The notes beneath the pieces are model-generated. The model had not been told where the DNA came from, did not search any database, and worked only from the letters and a program-made list of their open reading frames with translations. From NCBI RefSeq assembly GCF_044784365.2, contig NZ_CP173065.2: 64,000 bases of DNA, one strand, 5' to 3'. The stretch is from Cetobacterium_A somerae (GTDB lineage: Bacteria; Fusobacteriota; Fusobacteriia; Fusobacteriales; Fusobacteriaceae). Both the position numbers and the translations under genes were made by a program. This document shows, piece after piece, positions 55,648 through 64,000 of this stretch; position 1 is the stretch's first letter, and each line of letters opens with the position of its first letter.

Positions 55648-56502
55648 CTATATTTTTTTTCCAATTTTAAACGCCTTTAACGTATTATTAAGTAACATTG
55701 CTATAGTCATGGGTCCTACTCCCCCTGGAACAGGTGTTATATATGATACTTTTTCTTTTACAGATTCAAAGTCCACATCTCCACAAATCTTATTATTTTC
55801 ATCTCTGTTTATTCCAACATCTATTATAATAGCACCTGTCTTAATCATATCACCTTTTAAGAAATTAGCTTTTCCTATAGCTACTATTACAACATCTGCA
55901 TTTTTTGTTTTTTCTGCAAGATTTTTTGTTTTACTATTACAAACTGTTACTGTTGCTCCTTCATTTATTAAAAGTGCTGTCATAGGTTTTCCAACAATGT
56001 TACTTCTTCCTATAACAACGATATCTTTTCCCTCTAAAGCTATCTCATACTCTTCAAATAATCTTAATATACCTGCAGGAGTACATGAAATTAGTGCTGT
56101 TTCATCTCCTAAAACTACTTTTCCTAAATTTTCTGGTTTAAATCCATCCACATCTTTATTTATATCTATTGCTTCTATTACCTTTGGTGTATCTATATGA
56201 TCAGGTAATGGTAATTGAACTAATATTCCATCAACTGTTTCATCACTGTTTAATTCTTCTATTTTTCTTAAAAGCTCTTCTTCAGTTACATCTGCTGGCA
56301 TAATAAAATTTTTTGATTCTATTCCAACTTCTGCACATTGTTTTATCTTAGAATTAACATAAATTTTAGATGCTAAGTTATCTCCCGCCTGTATTACTGC
56401 CAATCCTGGAACTGTTCCTTTAACTTCTTTTATCTCTATTATCTCTTTTTTTATTAAATCTCTAACCTTTTGAGATACATATTTACCATCTAAAATTTTC
56501 AT
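55648..56502 (-). CDS. folD: Methylenetetrahydrofolate dehydrogenase/cyclohydrolase
   Basis: 284 residues. FolD motifs: the Tyr/Lys pair in YVNSKIKQCAEVGI, VDGILVQLPLPDHID, the IVVIGRSNIVGKPM NADP motif and TPVPGGVGPMTIAML. It interconverts methylene- and formyl-tetrahydrofolate, supplying the formyl donor for Fmt in the same operon. Only two bases separate it from rex. Confidence 0.96.
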   Translation of the reverse strand: MKILDGKYVSQKVRDLIKKEIIEIKEVKGTVPGLAVIQAGDNLASKIYVNSKIKQCAEVGIESKNFIMPADVTEEELLRKIEELNSDETVDGILVQLPLPDHIDTPKVIEAIDINKDVDGFKPENLGKVVLGDETALISCTPAGILRLFEEYEIALEGKDIVVIGRSNIVGKPMTALLINEGATVTVCNSKTKNLAEKTKNADVVIVAIGKANFLKGDMIKTGAIIIDVGINRDENNKICGDVDFESVKEKVSYITPVPGGVGPMTIAMLLNNTLKAFKIGKKI

Positions 56503-56504
56503 TA

Positions 56505-57155
56505 CTATTCCGCCTTTTCCTTCCAGTAATTTAATTCTTGAAGCTTTCTATTTAAATCTATGTGTTCTATTACAACATCTTTTGGTACTTTTATTTCTAA
56601 GGAAGTCATGTTCAATATAGCTTTTATTCCTGATTGAGTTACTATATCTGTTACTTGCTGAGCTATAGATTTATTTTCTGTTATAATTGCCATATCTATT
56701 TTTTTCTCAGATGCAATTTTTGGTATATCACTTACACTACTTATCTTTATTCCCTTATACTCTTTACCAATTCTGCTTTTTGTAATATCAAAAATTCCCA
56801 CAATATTAAATCTTGGTTTTTCTATGTCACCTTCTAGCAAAATAGCATTCCCTAACTTTCCAGCTCCAACAATAATTACATTGTTTTGTTTATTTATTCC
56901 CAATATATCTTCAATCATTTCGTAAAGACACTTTACGTTATACCCTTTACCCCTTATTCCTATACAAGAATCTAAATCCATTATAAAGTTTGAAAAGTCT
57001 TTTCTAATTTGAGCAGCCGTTACTCCAAGTAAAACACCCATCTCTTCTGATGATATATAATCATCTGGCGAAAATTTCTCCAAACATTTTAAATACATTG
57101 TTAACCTCTGTATAGTTTTTTTTGAAATTTTTTCTCTCTTTTCTGAAGTTTTCAT
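56505..57155 (-). CDS. rex: Redox-sensing transcriptional repressor Rex
   Basis: 216 residues: N-terminal winged helix (ISSEEMGVLLGVTAAQIRKDF), then a Rossmann domain with NVIIVGAGKLGNAILLEG and the swapped C-terminal helix. Rex senses the NADH/NAD ratio and represses fermentation genes. No clear Rex operator stood out here. The operon context with folD and fmt is notable, and an NADH-linked [FeFe] hydrogenase gene, a common Rex target, lies upstream. Confidence 0.93.
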   Translation of the reverse strand: MKTSEKREKISKKTIQRLTMYLKCLEKFSPDDYISSEEMGVLLGVTAAQIRKDFSNFIMDLDSCIGIRGKGYNVKCLYEMIEDILGINKQNNVIIVGAGKLGNAILLEGDIEKPRFNIVGIFDITKSRIGKEYKGIKISSVSDIPKIASEKKIDMAIITENKSIAQQVTDIVTQSGIKAILNMTSLEIKVPKDVVIEHIDLNRKLQELNYWKEKAE

Positions 57156-57180
57156 TATTTAACCTCTCCCCCCATTATTT

Positions 57181-58113
57181 TTATTTTAAAATCTCACCTA
57201 TTTTAAATAAGTTTCCATTTATACTATCTTTTCCTGATATATTTTTTTTATTTTCAGGTTTAATCTCAGTTAAAATTATGCTTCCTTCATTTACTTTTAC
57301 AACAAATCCTTTTCCTTTAATCAAATCTACTATCTCACCATTTTCCCCTTCTTCATAAATTTTATCAAGTTTTTCAACTGCATAAACTTTTAAAATCTTA
57401 TCATTGTGGTGTGTATAAGCTGTTGGAAATGGATTCATTCCTCTTACAAAATTAAAAATTTCCTCTTTATTTTTATTCCAATTAATTAAGCAATCAGTTT
57501 TTTTATATGGCTTTACAAATGTTGCTAACTCATGGTTTTGTTTCTCTCTTTTTGCTGTTCCATTTTCTATTTGATCTACAGCTTCATTTAATTTTTCTGC
57601 TCCAATTTCTTTCAATCTATCATGAAGTGTTAAAAAAGTATCCTCTTCATAAATTGGAGTAGTTCCTTTTAAAATAATATCCCCTGCATCTAATTCCTCA
57701 GCAATATCCATAATAGTAACACCTGTTTCTTCTTCACCAGCTATTATTGCTGCGTTAATTGGTGCTGCACCTCTAAACTTTGGAAGTAAAGATGAGTGTA
57801 CATTTATTATTCCAAGCTTTGGAAAATCAATAATATTATTTGGTATTATTTTTCCATATGCTACAACAACAATTAAATCTGGATTTAATTCTTTTACTAA
57901 CTCAAATGTTTCTTCTGTTCTTAATGAATCAGGTTGATAAACTGGTATATTATTCTCAATTCCATACTCTTTAACTGGTGTATACTTTATTTTTTTACCT
58001 CTAGTATTAGGTTTATCTACCTTTGTAAATATTCCTACTATATCATGCTTTTTTCTTAATATATCTAATGATGGAACTGCAAACTCTGGCGTTCCCATAA
58101 ATAAAATTCTCAT
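57181..58113 (-). CDS. fmt: Methionyl-tRNA formyltransferase
   Basis: 310 residues: RILFMGTPEFAVPSLDIL, GIINVHSSLLPKFRGAAPINAAI, and GVTIMDIAEELDAGDI mark the formyltransferase fold, with the C-terminal tRNA-binding domain. It formylates initiator Met-tRNA using formyl-tetrahydrofolate. A def gene, often adjacent, is not here. Confidence 0.96.
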   Translation of the reverse strand: MRILFMGTPEFAVPSLDILRKKHDIVGIFTKVDKPNTRGKKIKYTPVKEYGIENNIPVYQPDSLRTEETFELVKELNPDLIVVVAYGKIIPNNIIDFPKLGIINVHSSLLPKFRGAAPINAAIIAGEEETGVTIMDIAEELDAGDIILKGTTPIYEEDTFLTLHDRLKEIGAEKLNEAVDQIENGTAKREKQNHELATFVKPYKKTDCLINWNKNKEEIFNFVRGMNPFPTAYTHHNDKILKVYAVEKLDKIYEEGENGEIVDLIKGKGFVVKVNEGSIILTEIKPENKKNISGKDSINGNLFKIGEILK

Positions 58114-58121
58114 TTTGCCTC

Positions 58122-58553
58122 CTATTTCTTTAAATTACTTAAGTATTGAAGAGCCATTTTATACCCTTCAGAACCGAATCCAGTAATTTTACCTATGCAT
58201 ATATCCGATATTACAGATTTATGTCTAAACTCCTCTCTAGAGTATACATTTGATAAGTGAACCTCTATTGTTTTTAGATTAGTTGACAAAATTGCATCTC
58301 TTATTCCTATCCCATAATGTGTTAATGCCCCTGGATTTATTATTAGATAATCAACATTTTCATAACTTTCTTGTATCTTATCAATTATATATCCTTCATG
58401 ATTGGATTGAAAAAATTCTACCTCCATCCCATGATTCATACCAAATTTTTTAATTTTATTATTTATTAACTCTAAAGTTTCATCTCCATATATTTTAGGC
58501 TCTCTCTTTCCTAAAAAATTTAAATTTGGTCCATTTATTATTAAAACTTTCAT
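58122..58553 (-). CDS. aroQ: 3-dehydroquinate dehydratase, type II
   Basis: 143 residues, the usual size. NGPNLNFLGKREPKIYG with the catalytic Arg/Tyr region, EFFQSNHEGYIIDKI, INPGALTHYGIGIRDA and EVHLSNVYSREEFRHKS are typical. It is a step of the shikimate pathway. Its start overlaps the nrdR stop by four bases. Confidence 0.95.
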   Translation of the reverse strand: MKVLIINGPNLNFLGKREPKIYGDETLELINNKIKKFGMNHGMEVEFFQSNHEGYIIDKIQESYENVDYLIINPGALTHYGIGIRDAILSTNLKTIEVHLSNVYSREEFRHKSVISDICIGKITGFGSEGYKMALQYLSNLKK

Positions 58554-59011
58554 ATCTTTTTATCCTTTTTTATATCTTCTACGACATCTATAAAAGATTT
58601 TATATCATCGAACTCTTTATATACAGATGCAAATCTAACATATGCTACTTCATCTAATACCTTTAATTTTTCTAGTACAAGCTCCCCTAGTTCCTGTGTT
58701 GTTATCTCATTTTTTAAAGTGTTTTGTATTACTTTTTCCACATCAGCAATAAATTTTTCTAAATCATCTCTACTTATGTTTCTTTTATTAGTTGCTCTTT
58801 CTAATCCCCTTAAAAGTTTATCTTTATTAAATTTTTCTCTACTTTTATTTTTTTTTACAACATAGATTGGATTTTCTTCTATTCGTTCATAGGTAGTAAA
58901 TCTCTTTTCACAACTATTACATACTCTTCTTCTTTTTATAGAATTATTTTCAGAAAACGCTCTACTATCTATTACTTTTGTGTCTTCACTATTACAAAAT
59001 GGACATCTCAT
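58550..59011 (-). CDS. nrdR: Transcriptional repressor NrdR
   Basis: 153 residues. N-terminal zinc ribbon (MRCPFCNSEDTKVIDSR, then CNSCEKRFTTYER) and an ATP-cone domain (VVKKNKSREKFNKDKLLRGL). It represses ribonucleotide reductase genes when dATP is high. No nrd genes are in this window. Confidence 0.96.
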   Translation of the reverse strand: MRCPFCNSEDTKVIDSRAFSENNSIKRRRVCNSCEKRFTTYERIEENPIYVVKKNKSREKFNKDKLLRGLERATNKRNISRDDLEKFIADVEKVIQNTLKNEITTQELGELVLEKLKVLDEVAYVRFASVYKEFDDIKSFIDVVEDIKKDKKI

Positions 59012-59020
59012 ACTCTCTCC

Positions 59021-59491
59021 CTATAAAGCTTCCTCTTTGTCTATACACTCTAATACTTCTTTTGCATTTTCACAATTTAAAAGCTTTTCTCTAAAATTTT
59101 CATCTCTTATTAATCTTGAAATTCTTGCCAGCACTTTTAAATAAATTTGACTATCTTTAAATGGTGATGCAAATACAAAAAATATTTTTACTTTTTCTTG
59201 ATCTAAAGATTTAAAATCTACTCCCTCTTTACTTATTCCAAAAGCTATTGTTAAACTCTCTGCTGCATCAGTTTTAGCATGTGGTATTGCTACCCCTTTT
59301 CCTATCCCTGTGCTTCCTAAATTCTCTCTTTCTAAAAGAGCTTTATATATTACATCTTTTTTTTCTATTTTTTCTGATTTTCCTATTAAAGCAGACAGTT
59401 CTTTTAAAGCTTCATCTTTATTTTTAGCTTTTAGATTAAGTAATATTAGTTCTTCTGACATATAGTCAGTTATTTTAACTATGTTTAACAT
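59021..59491 (-). CDS. PTS fructose/nitrogen-type EIIA domain protein
   Basis: 156 residues, single EIIA(Fru/Ntr) domain with the phospho-acceptor His in GIGKGVAIPHAKTD and the following FGISKEGVDF and VFASPFKDSQIYLKVLARISRL. With no EIIB/C partners nearby, it is likelier a regulatory EIIA-Ntr type protein than a sugar carrier. Its start overlaps the end of recO by seven bases. Confidence 0.87.
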   Translation of the reverse strand: MLNIVKITDYMSEELILLNLKAKNKDEALKELSALIGKSEKIEKKDVIYKALLERENLGSTGIGKGVAIPHAKTDAAESLTIAFGISKEGVDFKSLDQEKVKIFFVFASPFKDSQIYLKVLARISRLIRDENFREKLLNCENAKEVLECIDKEEAL

Positions 59492-60186
59492 GAGTAACCT
59501 CCAAATAAATGTTTCTTTAGATTTAATTTTGTATCTAAATGATAATTTATATATTTTTCATAAAGAATAATCGCATCAATTAAAGTGCTTAATTCCACCC
59601 TTTTCTCATCTGATACTTTTTTCTCCACATTTGCTAACACTTCAAATAAATCTCTTTTCAAAGGTATAACTTTATCATTTCCAAAATCTGTTATAACTGA
59701 TTCAGAAATACTAAAATATTTTTCACCTGATATATTTATTCTATAACCTTCATTTTTTATAATCCAATTCATCATTTTTAAAACCATAATAAAATTATTA
59801 TAGTTATCACTTTTTATAATAAAGTATAAAGCTTTTTCTATTCTTTGAAAAAACTCCTTTTTTCTCTCTCCTGGCAAGACTATCTCATTAATAATAGAGA
59901 GAATATAAGATACTATCTCCAATTTTTCTATATCTTTTTTTAAATCATAAAAAAAATCTATCGAATCAATTGTATTTAGTATAAAATTATCACCTTTTTT
60001 ATAAAATGTAAAATTTGATAGAGTTAATAAATCTACCGAACTTTGGTCTCTTTTTTTACTTTTTCTAATTCCTCTAACTAAAAGATCAATCTTTCCAAAA
60101 TTTTCAGAAAAAACAGTTATAATTCGATCTCCTTCTCCAAAATCTACTTTTTTTATTATTAATCCTTTAGTTTTTATAAATTTCAT
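59485..60186 (-). CDS. recO: DNA repair protein RecO
   Basis: 233 residues. N-terminal OB fold (KTKGLIIKKVDFGEGDRIITVFSENFGKIDLLV, split here at about 17) and helical body. The zinc-finger Cys of many RecO proteins appear absent. RecO loads RecA with RecR on gaps. The ribosome site lies in the previous gene and both ends overlap neighbours. Confidence 0.85.
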   Translation of the reverse strand: MKFIKTKGLIIKKVDFGEGDRIITVFSENFGKIDLLVRGIRKSKKRDQSSVDLLTLSNFTFYKKGDNFILNTIDSIDFFYDLKKDIEKLEIVSYILSIINEIVLPGERKKEFFQRIEKALYFIIKSDNYNNFIMVLKMMNWIIKNEGYRINISGEKYFSISESVITDFGNDKVIPLKRDLFEVLANVEKKVSDEKRVELSTLIDAIILYEKYINYHLDTKLNLKKHLFGGYSC

Positions 60187-60737
60187 TTTTTTAGTTCCTT
60201 TCTTTTAAGGTCACTATTTACTTTTGTGTCTTTCAAGTCTAAATCAGCGACTTTACTTTCACTTTCAAATATCTCCATCTTAATCGGTAATAAATACCCA
60301 TCTACTTTTTTATACTCTTTTATTTTTATTCTGTAGGTATCTTTATATTTTAATTCTTTTACTTTTTGTAAATAATAGTTATCTTTAAAGTTTTTATCAT
60401 TTTGATCTTTATTTTTCAAATCTTTTATAATTGATAAAAAATTACTCACATCTTCACCATTATTTTCAGATACCTCATCAAATAATGGAATATAAACTAA
60501 AGATTTTTCATTTTCATATTGAAATATCTCTCCTTTATTTACATTTGGCGAGATTACTTCTTTTCTCAAATAATCTGGTGAGATATACTCAATTTTATAT
60601 TCCTTCACTTTTTTCTCACCATTTAAATATACTGTTTCTTTTACTGTAGAATATATATCTTTTATATCAGAAATTCTATTTGGTGATGCAAAAATTGATG
60701 TTCCTATTAATAAAAACATAGCTATTTTTTTTATCAT
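60183..60737 (-). CDS. LolA-like outer membrane lipoprotein carrier-type protein
   Basis: 184 residues: signal peptide MIKKIAMFLLIGTSIFAS and then a beta-rich half-barrel pattern (KVKEYKIEYISPDYLRKEVISP, GEIFQYENEKSLVYIPLFDEV, IKMEIFESESKVADLDLKD). Spacing and strand order suit the LolA/LppM-like fold. It may bind lipoproteins or lipids in the periplasm, but LolA hallmarks are weak, so this is a fold-level call. It overlaps both recO and mreC by four bases. Confidence 0.6.
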   Translation of the reverse strand: MIKKIAMFLLIGTSIFASPNRISDIKDIYSTVKETVYLNGEKKVKEYKIEYISPDYLRKEVISPNVNKGEIFQYENEKSLVYIPLFDEVSENNGEDVSNFLSIIKDLKNKDQNDKNFKDNYYLQKVKELKYKDTYRIKIKEYKKVDGYLLPIKMEIFESESKVADLDLKDTKVNSDLKRKELKK

Positions 60738-61540
60738 CTATCCACCTCTGTAAGAACTATTATTTCATTCATATCTATTATATTAAATGGTAATTTTACT
60801 AAATATTCTACATTATTTTCATATTTTTTTCTTATTTCACATACCTCTCCAATATATAAACCTTTTGGGTATATATCACTTATTCCAGAAGTATAAACTT
60901 TATCTCCTACAGATAATTGTGCTTCATGAAATGATACAGGTTCAAAAATAAGTTCATCACTTCTATTTCCTTTTACTATACCTACTGTATCCCCTGTTGC
61001 AGTTGCACTAACTACTGAATCTTGAAAAGTTATCATTTGAACAACAGAGTAATTTTTAAATACTTTTTCTACTTTTCCAATTAGAGATTCATTATATAAA
61101 ACTGGCATATTTTTTTCTATTCCATCTATTTCACCAATATTTATAGCAAAACTTTCATACATCTCTCTAGTTTGTTGAAAACTTATTTTCCCAACTTTAA
61201 ATTTAAATTTAAAATGATCTTTCATATCTAAAAGTTCTCTTAGTCTATCATTTTCCTCTAATAACCTTTGATTCTTTTCTTCAATTAAAGACTTTTCTGC
61301 TAGCGTATGTTTCAATTTATTATTTTCATTTAATAACTCTTTATAATTTATAACACTCTCTGTGCTCTCTTTAGCTTTTTTACCTAAAAAATATACACGA
61401 GATTGAAGAGGTAAAAAAATCTCTTCAATCTCTGTCATTGTATACATAAATACGTCTTTAGCAAAGAAAACTACAACCATTAAAATTATAAAAATATATA
61501 TAATGTTTAATACTTTATTTTTTTTCTTTCCTATTTTCAT
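60734..61540 (-). CDS. mreC: Rod shape-determining protein MreC
   Basis: 268 residues: short cytoplasmic end, one membrane helix (VLNIIYIFIILMVVVFFA), a coiled coil (ELLNENNKLKHTLAEKSLI region), then the beta domains (GKISFQQTREMYESFAINIG, VYTSGISDIYPKGLYIGEV). It ties the MreB elongation machinery to the periplasm. mreB and mreD are not adjacent, which is different from most rods. Confidence 0.92.
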   Translation of the reverse strand: MKIGKKKNKVLNIIYIFIILMVVVFFAKDVFMYTMTEIEEIFLPLQSRVYFLGKKAKESTESVINYKELLNENNKLKHTLAEKSLIEEKNQRLLEENDRLRELLDMKDHFKFKFKVGKISFQQTREMYESFAINIGEIDGIEKNMPVLYNESLIGKVEKVFKNYSVVQMITFQDSVVSATATGDTVGIVKGNRSDELIFEPVSFHEAQLSVGDKVYTSGISDIYPKGLYIGEVCEIRKKYENNVEYLVKLPFNIIDMNEIIVLTEVDR

Positions 61541-61542
61541 CT

Positions 61543-62646
61543 CTATCCTTTTATAATTTCAACTAATATTTTTGATAAATCTACTAAGTCTTTTATCTCA
61601 ATATACTCCTCTAAAGTGTGAACTTTTGTCATTCCTACAGCTAAGTTTACACTTGGAACACCTTTACTATTATAAATATTTGTATCACTACCTCCACCTG
61701 AAGATGCAGTCTCACTTTTTACACCAGCTTTTTCACAAGCAGCTTTTACAATCTCTACAACCTCTTCACAATCTTCAAGTGCAAATCCAGGATACTCAAC
61801 TTTAACATCATTTTCTAATTTTGCTCCAAAATCATCGCAAACCTTTTGGAATATATTAAATGTTTCATCTAATAAAGATTGTAATTTTTCATTTGATAAA
61901 CTTCTAGCTTCATAATCTAATTCAACTGATGGCATAACGATATTTGTGGCTTGTCCTCCACTTACAACTCCTATATTTGAAGTTGTTTCAGTATCAACTC
62001 TACCTAATTTTATTTTAGTTATTGCATGTGCTGCAACTGTCAATGCATTTATTCCACTTTCTGGAGAAATACCTGCATGTGCTGGCTTTCCTATAATTGT
62101 TATTTTTCCTCTAGCTGCTGACGGAGCTTTTGTAATTATTTTTCCTGGCTTTCCACTTGAATCTAATATAAATCCAAAATCTACACCGTAGCTATCAATA
62201 TCAAAAGATTTTGATCCTAATAACCCAATCTCTTCTCCCATAGAAAAAACTACAATTATTTCTGGATGATCTAAATTATTTTCTTTTATTACTCTTAACA
62301 TCTCTATGATAGCTGCAATTCCACCTTTGTCATCTCCACCTAATATAGATGTCCCATCTGATTTTATTATACCATTCTCTATTACTGGAACAACTTTTTC
62401 ACAAGGCACAACTGTATCCATATGAGCACTAAATAAAAACTTCTTCTTTCCTGTAGCTTTTAAAATTCCAATTATATTTCCACAGTTTCCACCATTTAAC
62501 TCACCTGCATTATCTTCTTTTACTTCTAACCCTAATTCTCTTAAAACTTTTAATAAATAGTCTCCCATAGCTCTTTCATTTTTTGAAGGAGATGAAATTT
62601 TTACCATATCTAAAAAATTTTCTACTAATCTAGCTTCTCTTATCAT
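61543..62646 (-). CDS. M20 family metallopeptidase (peptidase T-like)
   Basis: 367 residues from the ATG at 62646, preceded by GGGAGGG. Metal ligands appear as FSAHMDTVVP, SILGGDDKGGIAAI, MGEEIGLLGS and a final His region; the dimer domain is GKPAHAGISPESGINALT. The family includes tripeptidase T and dipeptidases; substrate specificity is not certain. It begins the operon with its own promoter at 62690. Confidence 0.88.
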   Translation of the reverse strand: MIREARLVENFLDMVKISSPSKNERAMGDYLLKVLRELGLEVKEDNAGELNGGNCGNIIGILKATGKKKFLFSAHMDTVVPCEKVVPVIENGIIKSDGTSILGGDDKGGIAAIIEMLRVIKENNLDHPEIIVVFSMGEEIGLLGSKSFDIDSYGVDFGFILDSSGKPGKIITKAPSAARGKITIIGKPAHAGISPESGINALTVAAHAITKIKLGRVDTETTSNIGVVSGGQATNIVMPSVELDYEARSLSNEKLQSLLDETFNIFQKVCDDFGAKLENDVKVEYPGFALEDCEEVVEIVKAACEKAGVKSETASSGGGSDTNIYNSKGVPSVNLAVGMTKVHTLEEYIEIKDLVDLSKILVEIIKG

Positions 62647-62689
62647 TTGCCCTCCCACAGGTTATCTGTTTTTTGATATTCTTCTCTAG

Positions 62690-62718
62690 ATTATATTACA
62701 TTGTCATTCCTTTGTAAA
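62690..62718 (-). promoter_or_regulatory. Promoter of the pepT-like to accB operon
   Basis: TTTACA (62718-62713), 17 bases, TATAAT (62695-62690) on the minus strand, directly after the hydrogenase terminator. Confidence 0.75.
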
Positions 62719-62732
62719 GAGTTAAAGGTAAC

Positions 62733-62769
62733 AAAAAATAACAGTAGTTAGGTACTACTGTTATTTTTT
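62733..62769. terminator. Terminator after the [FeFe] hydrogenase gene
   Basis: AAAAAATAACAGTAGT pairs with ACTACTGTTATTTTTT around a 5-base loop, with T tract on both strands. Confidence 0.88.
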
Positions 62770-62789
62770 TCTAATATATTTATGTTATT

Positions 62790-64000
62790 TTAAGTCTTTT
62801 TTGAGTAATACTTTGTATGTAGTATTCTATGAGCCTCTGAACTTAATGGATGCTCTAAATATTTTTCGTATAGTGATTGTATGTATGGATTTTCATGTGA
62901 TTTTCTAAATGTTTTTCCATTATCTATACTTTGCAATCCTTCTGCTCTTTTTACAATTTTTTCAAAATTTCCATGATGGTAAGGTTGTCCTCCCCCTCCA
63001 ACACATCCTCCTTTACATGCCATTATTTCTATTGCATGAAAAAATTCTTCTCCTGTTTTAACTCTATCTAAAATATCTCTTGCTGCAGATAACCCATTTG
63101 CTATTCCAATTTTTACAATAGTATCTCCAACCTTAACTTCACTTATTTTAATACCTTCCATTCCTCTCATAGCTTTAAAATCTACATCTTCTAAAGTTTC
63201 ATTTGTTACCCATTCATATAGTGTTCTTGTTGCTGCTTCTATAACTCCGCCTGTTCTACCAAAAATAACAGCTGCTCCTGTTGAATAACCTAAAGGATTA
63301 TCAAATTCTGATTCATCTAATTTTCTTAAATCTATATTTGATTGTTTTAAAAGATGAGCTAATTCTCTTGTCGATATTGAATAATCTACATCTGGAATTC
63401 CATCAGTTGCAAACTCCGGCCTAGAGGATTCGTATTTCTTTGCTAAACAAGGCATTATGGAAACATTTATTATTTCATCTCTTTTAATTCCTCTTGCTGG
63501 TCCCCATATGTTCTTTAATACCGCTCCAAACATCTGTTGTGGTGATTTTGCTGAAGATGGTATATCTAGCATATCTGGATAATGGTGTTCTATAAAATTA
63601 ACCCAAGCTGGACAGCACGAAGTTAGAATTGGAAGTTTTACACTCTTATCACCACTTAAATACTTTTCTAATCTTTGCTTAAATTCTGCTGCTTCCTCCA
63701 TTATAGTTAAATCTGCTGCATAATCCGTATCAAATACATCATCAAAACCTAATTTTTTTAATGCTGTTACCAACTTTCCAGTTACATCTGTTCCTGGCTC
63801 ATATCCAAATTCTTCACCTATTGCAACTCTTACTGCAGGTGCTACCTGAACTGTAACTCTTTTTCTTGGATTTGCAATATCTTTTATAAGCCCCCATGTG
63901 TAATCTTTTTCATACAATGCTCCAACTGGACATACAGCTACACACTGTCCACAGAATGTGCAGTTAGTTTTATCTAAATCTGATTCAAAAGCTGTTGAAA
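62790..64000 (-). CDS. [FeFe] hydrogenase catalytic subunit, N-terminus cut by window edge
   Basis: The frame runs to the window edge. A ferredoxin cluster CTFCGQCVAVCPVGAL precedes the H-cluster domain, which has TSCCPAWVNFIEHHYP, MPCLAKKYESSRPEF and EIMACKGGCVGGGGQP: all the Cys that hold the active-site cluster. The C-terminus keeps the small-subunit part (LYEKYLEHPLSSEAHRILH). It makes or oxidises H2, probably as the HydA or NuoG-like subunit of an electron-bifurcating or NADH-linked enzyme; the missing N-terminus would tell. An apparent TTG start at 63917 lies inside the gene and is not the real start. Confidence 0.93.
   Translation of the reverse strand, partial: STAFESDLDKTNCTFCGQCVAVCPVGALYEKDYTWGLIKDIANPRKRVTVQVAPAVRVAIGEEFGYEPGTDVTGKLVTALKKLGFDDVFDTDYAADLTIMEEAAEFKQRLEKYLSGDKSVKLPILTSCCPAWVNFIEHHYPDMLDIPSSAKSPQQMFGAVLKNIWGPARGIKRDEIINVSIMPCLAKKYESSRPEFATDGIPDVDYSISTRELAHLLKQSNIDLRKLDESEFDNPLGYSTGAAVIFGRTGGVIEAATRTLYEWVTNETLEDVDFKAMRGMEGIKISEVKVGDTIVKIGIANGLSAARDILDRVKTGEEFFHAIEIMACKGGCVGGGGQPYHHGNFEKIVKRAEGLQSIDNGKTFRKSHENPYIQSLYEKYLEHPLSSEAHRILHTKYYSKKT

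Noticed and set aside
56505..57155. Rex operator (TTGTTAA-type) near adiA, lrgA or the pepT-like promoter
   Set aside because: Short AT-rich partial matches only; none reached a convincing inverted repeat.
63917..64000. Hydrogenase starting at the TTG at 63917
   Set aside because: The same frame continues upstream with a clear ferredoxin motif to the window edge, so the gene is cut and not short.

Overview
The window looks like chromosomal DNA from a member of the Fusobacteriota (family Fusobacteriaceae, probably Fusobacterium or Cetobacterium). Reasons: very AT-rich, genes packed tightly with strong AGGAGG ribosome binding sites and several TTG starts, a 16S rRNA that reads like that family, and a Gram-negative envelope (Kdo transferase WaaA, FadL/OmpP1 porin, LolA-like protein, MreC) combined with Firmicute-like genes (Rex, YmdB/TIGR00282, DUF1292, DUF1934, LrgAB). 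I see no phage, insertion sequence, transposon or CRISPR array. The region is core genome, so the unusual signals are mostly in RNA and regulation.

Layout. 1-3.3 kb (minus): a large TPR protein cut by the window edge and a DUF116 protein that overlaps it, behind one promoter. 3.3-14.3 kb (minus): pnp, rimO, pgsA, yggT, rsmH, ftsL-like, an RNA m5U methyltransferase, plsY, gpsA, a small sigma-70 factor and a sliding clamp. pnp has its own promoter and a long hairpin leader. 14.3-20.6 kb (minus): a 16S-23S-5S-tRNA-Asn operon running into an FtsW/RodA-family gene with no clear terminator or promoter between. 20.7-23.6 kb (plus): trmL, folA, fadL-like porin, tetR. 23.6-31.2 kb (minus): HdeD-like membrane protein, arginine decarboxylase, an unknown gene, recJ and a TPR/SLT protein. 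31.3-38.5 kb (plus): mutL, rlmH, DUF1292-like and DUF1934 genes, a TPR lipoprotein, lysS, lrgAB. 38.5-40.8 kb (minus): a candidate small RNA, then small genes of unknown or envelope-stress type (80-aa protein, STAS-like, MORN repeat, RseC-like, 70-aa acidic Cys protein). 40.9-47.8 kb (plus): ymdB, prmA, cmk, waaA, trmB, purA, ansA and a small gene. 47.9-54.7 kb (minus): tgt, a frameshifted relA/spoT, apt, a TPR lipoprotein, DUF502, a CorC/HlyC protein. 54.7-62.7 kb (minus): a twelve-gene run from an M20 peptidase gene to accB behind one good promoter and ended by one terminator. 62.8-64 kb: the C-terminal part of an [FeFe] hydrogenase.

Most notable: (1) a candidate small RNA on the minus strand at about 38,547-38,667 with a TTGACA-17-TATACT promoter, an intrinsic terminator and three hairpins that each carry a run of C in the loop, a shape suited to pairing with Shine-Dalgarno sequences; (2) a one-base frameshift in the HD domain of relA/spoT at about 51,160-51,169; (3) an imperfect stem of about 27 bp filling the pnp leader, like the RNase III-controlled pnp leader of E. 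coli; (4) a SEDS peptidoglycan polymerase gene that appears to be the last gene of the rRNA operon; (5) several hairpin-plus-U-tract elements that run almost straight into the ribosome binding site of the next gene. No stretch over 300 bases lacks a gene or RNA; the longest (20,419-20,686 and 38,537-38,812) are described below.
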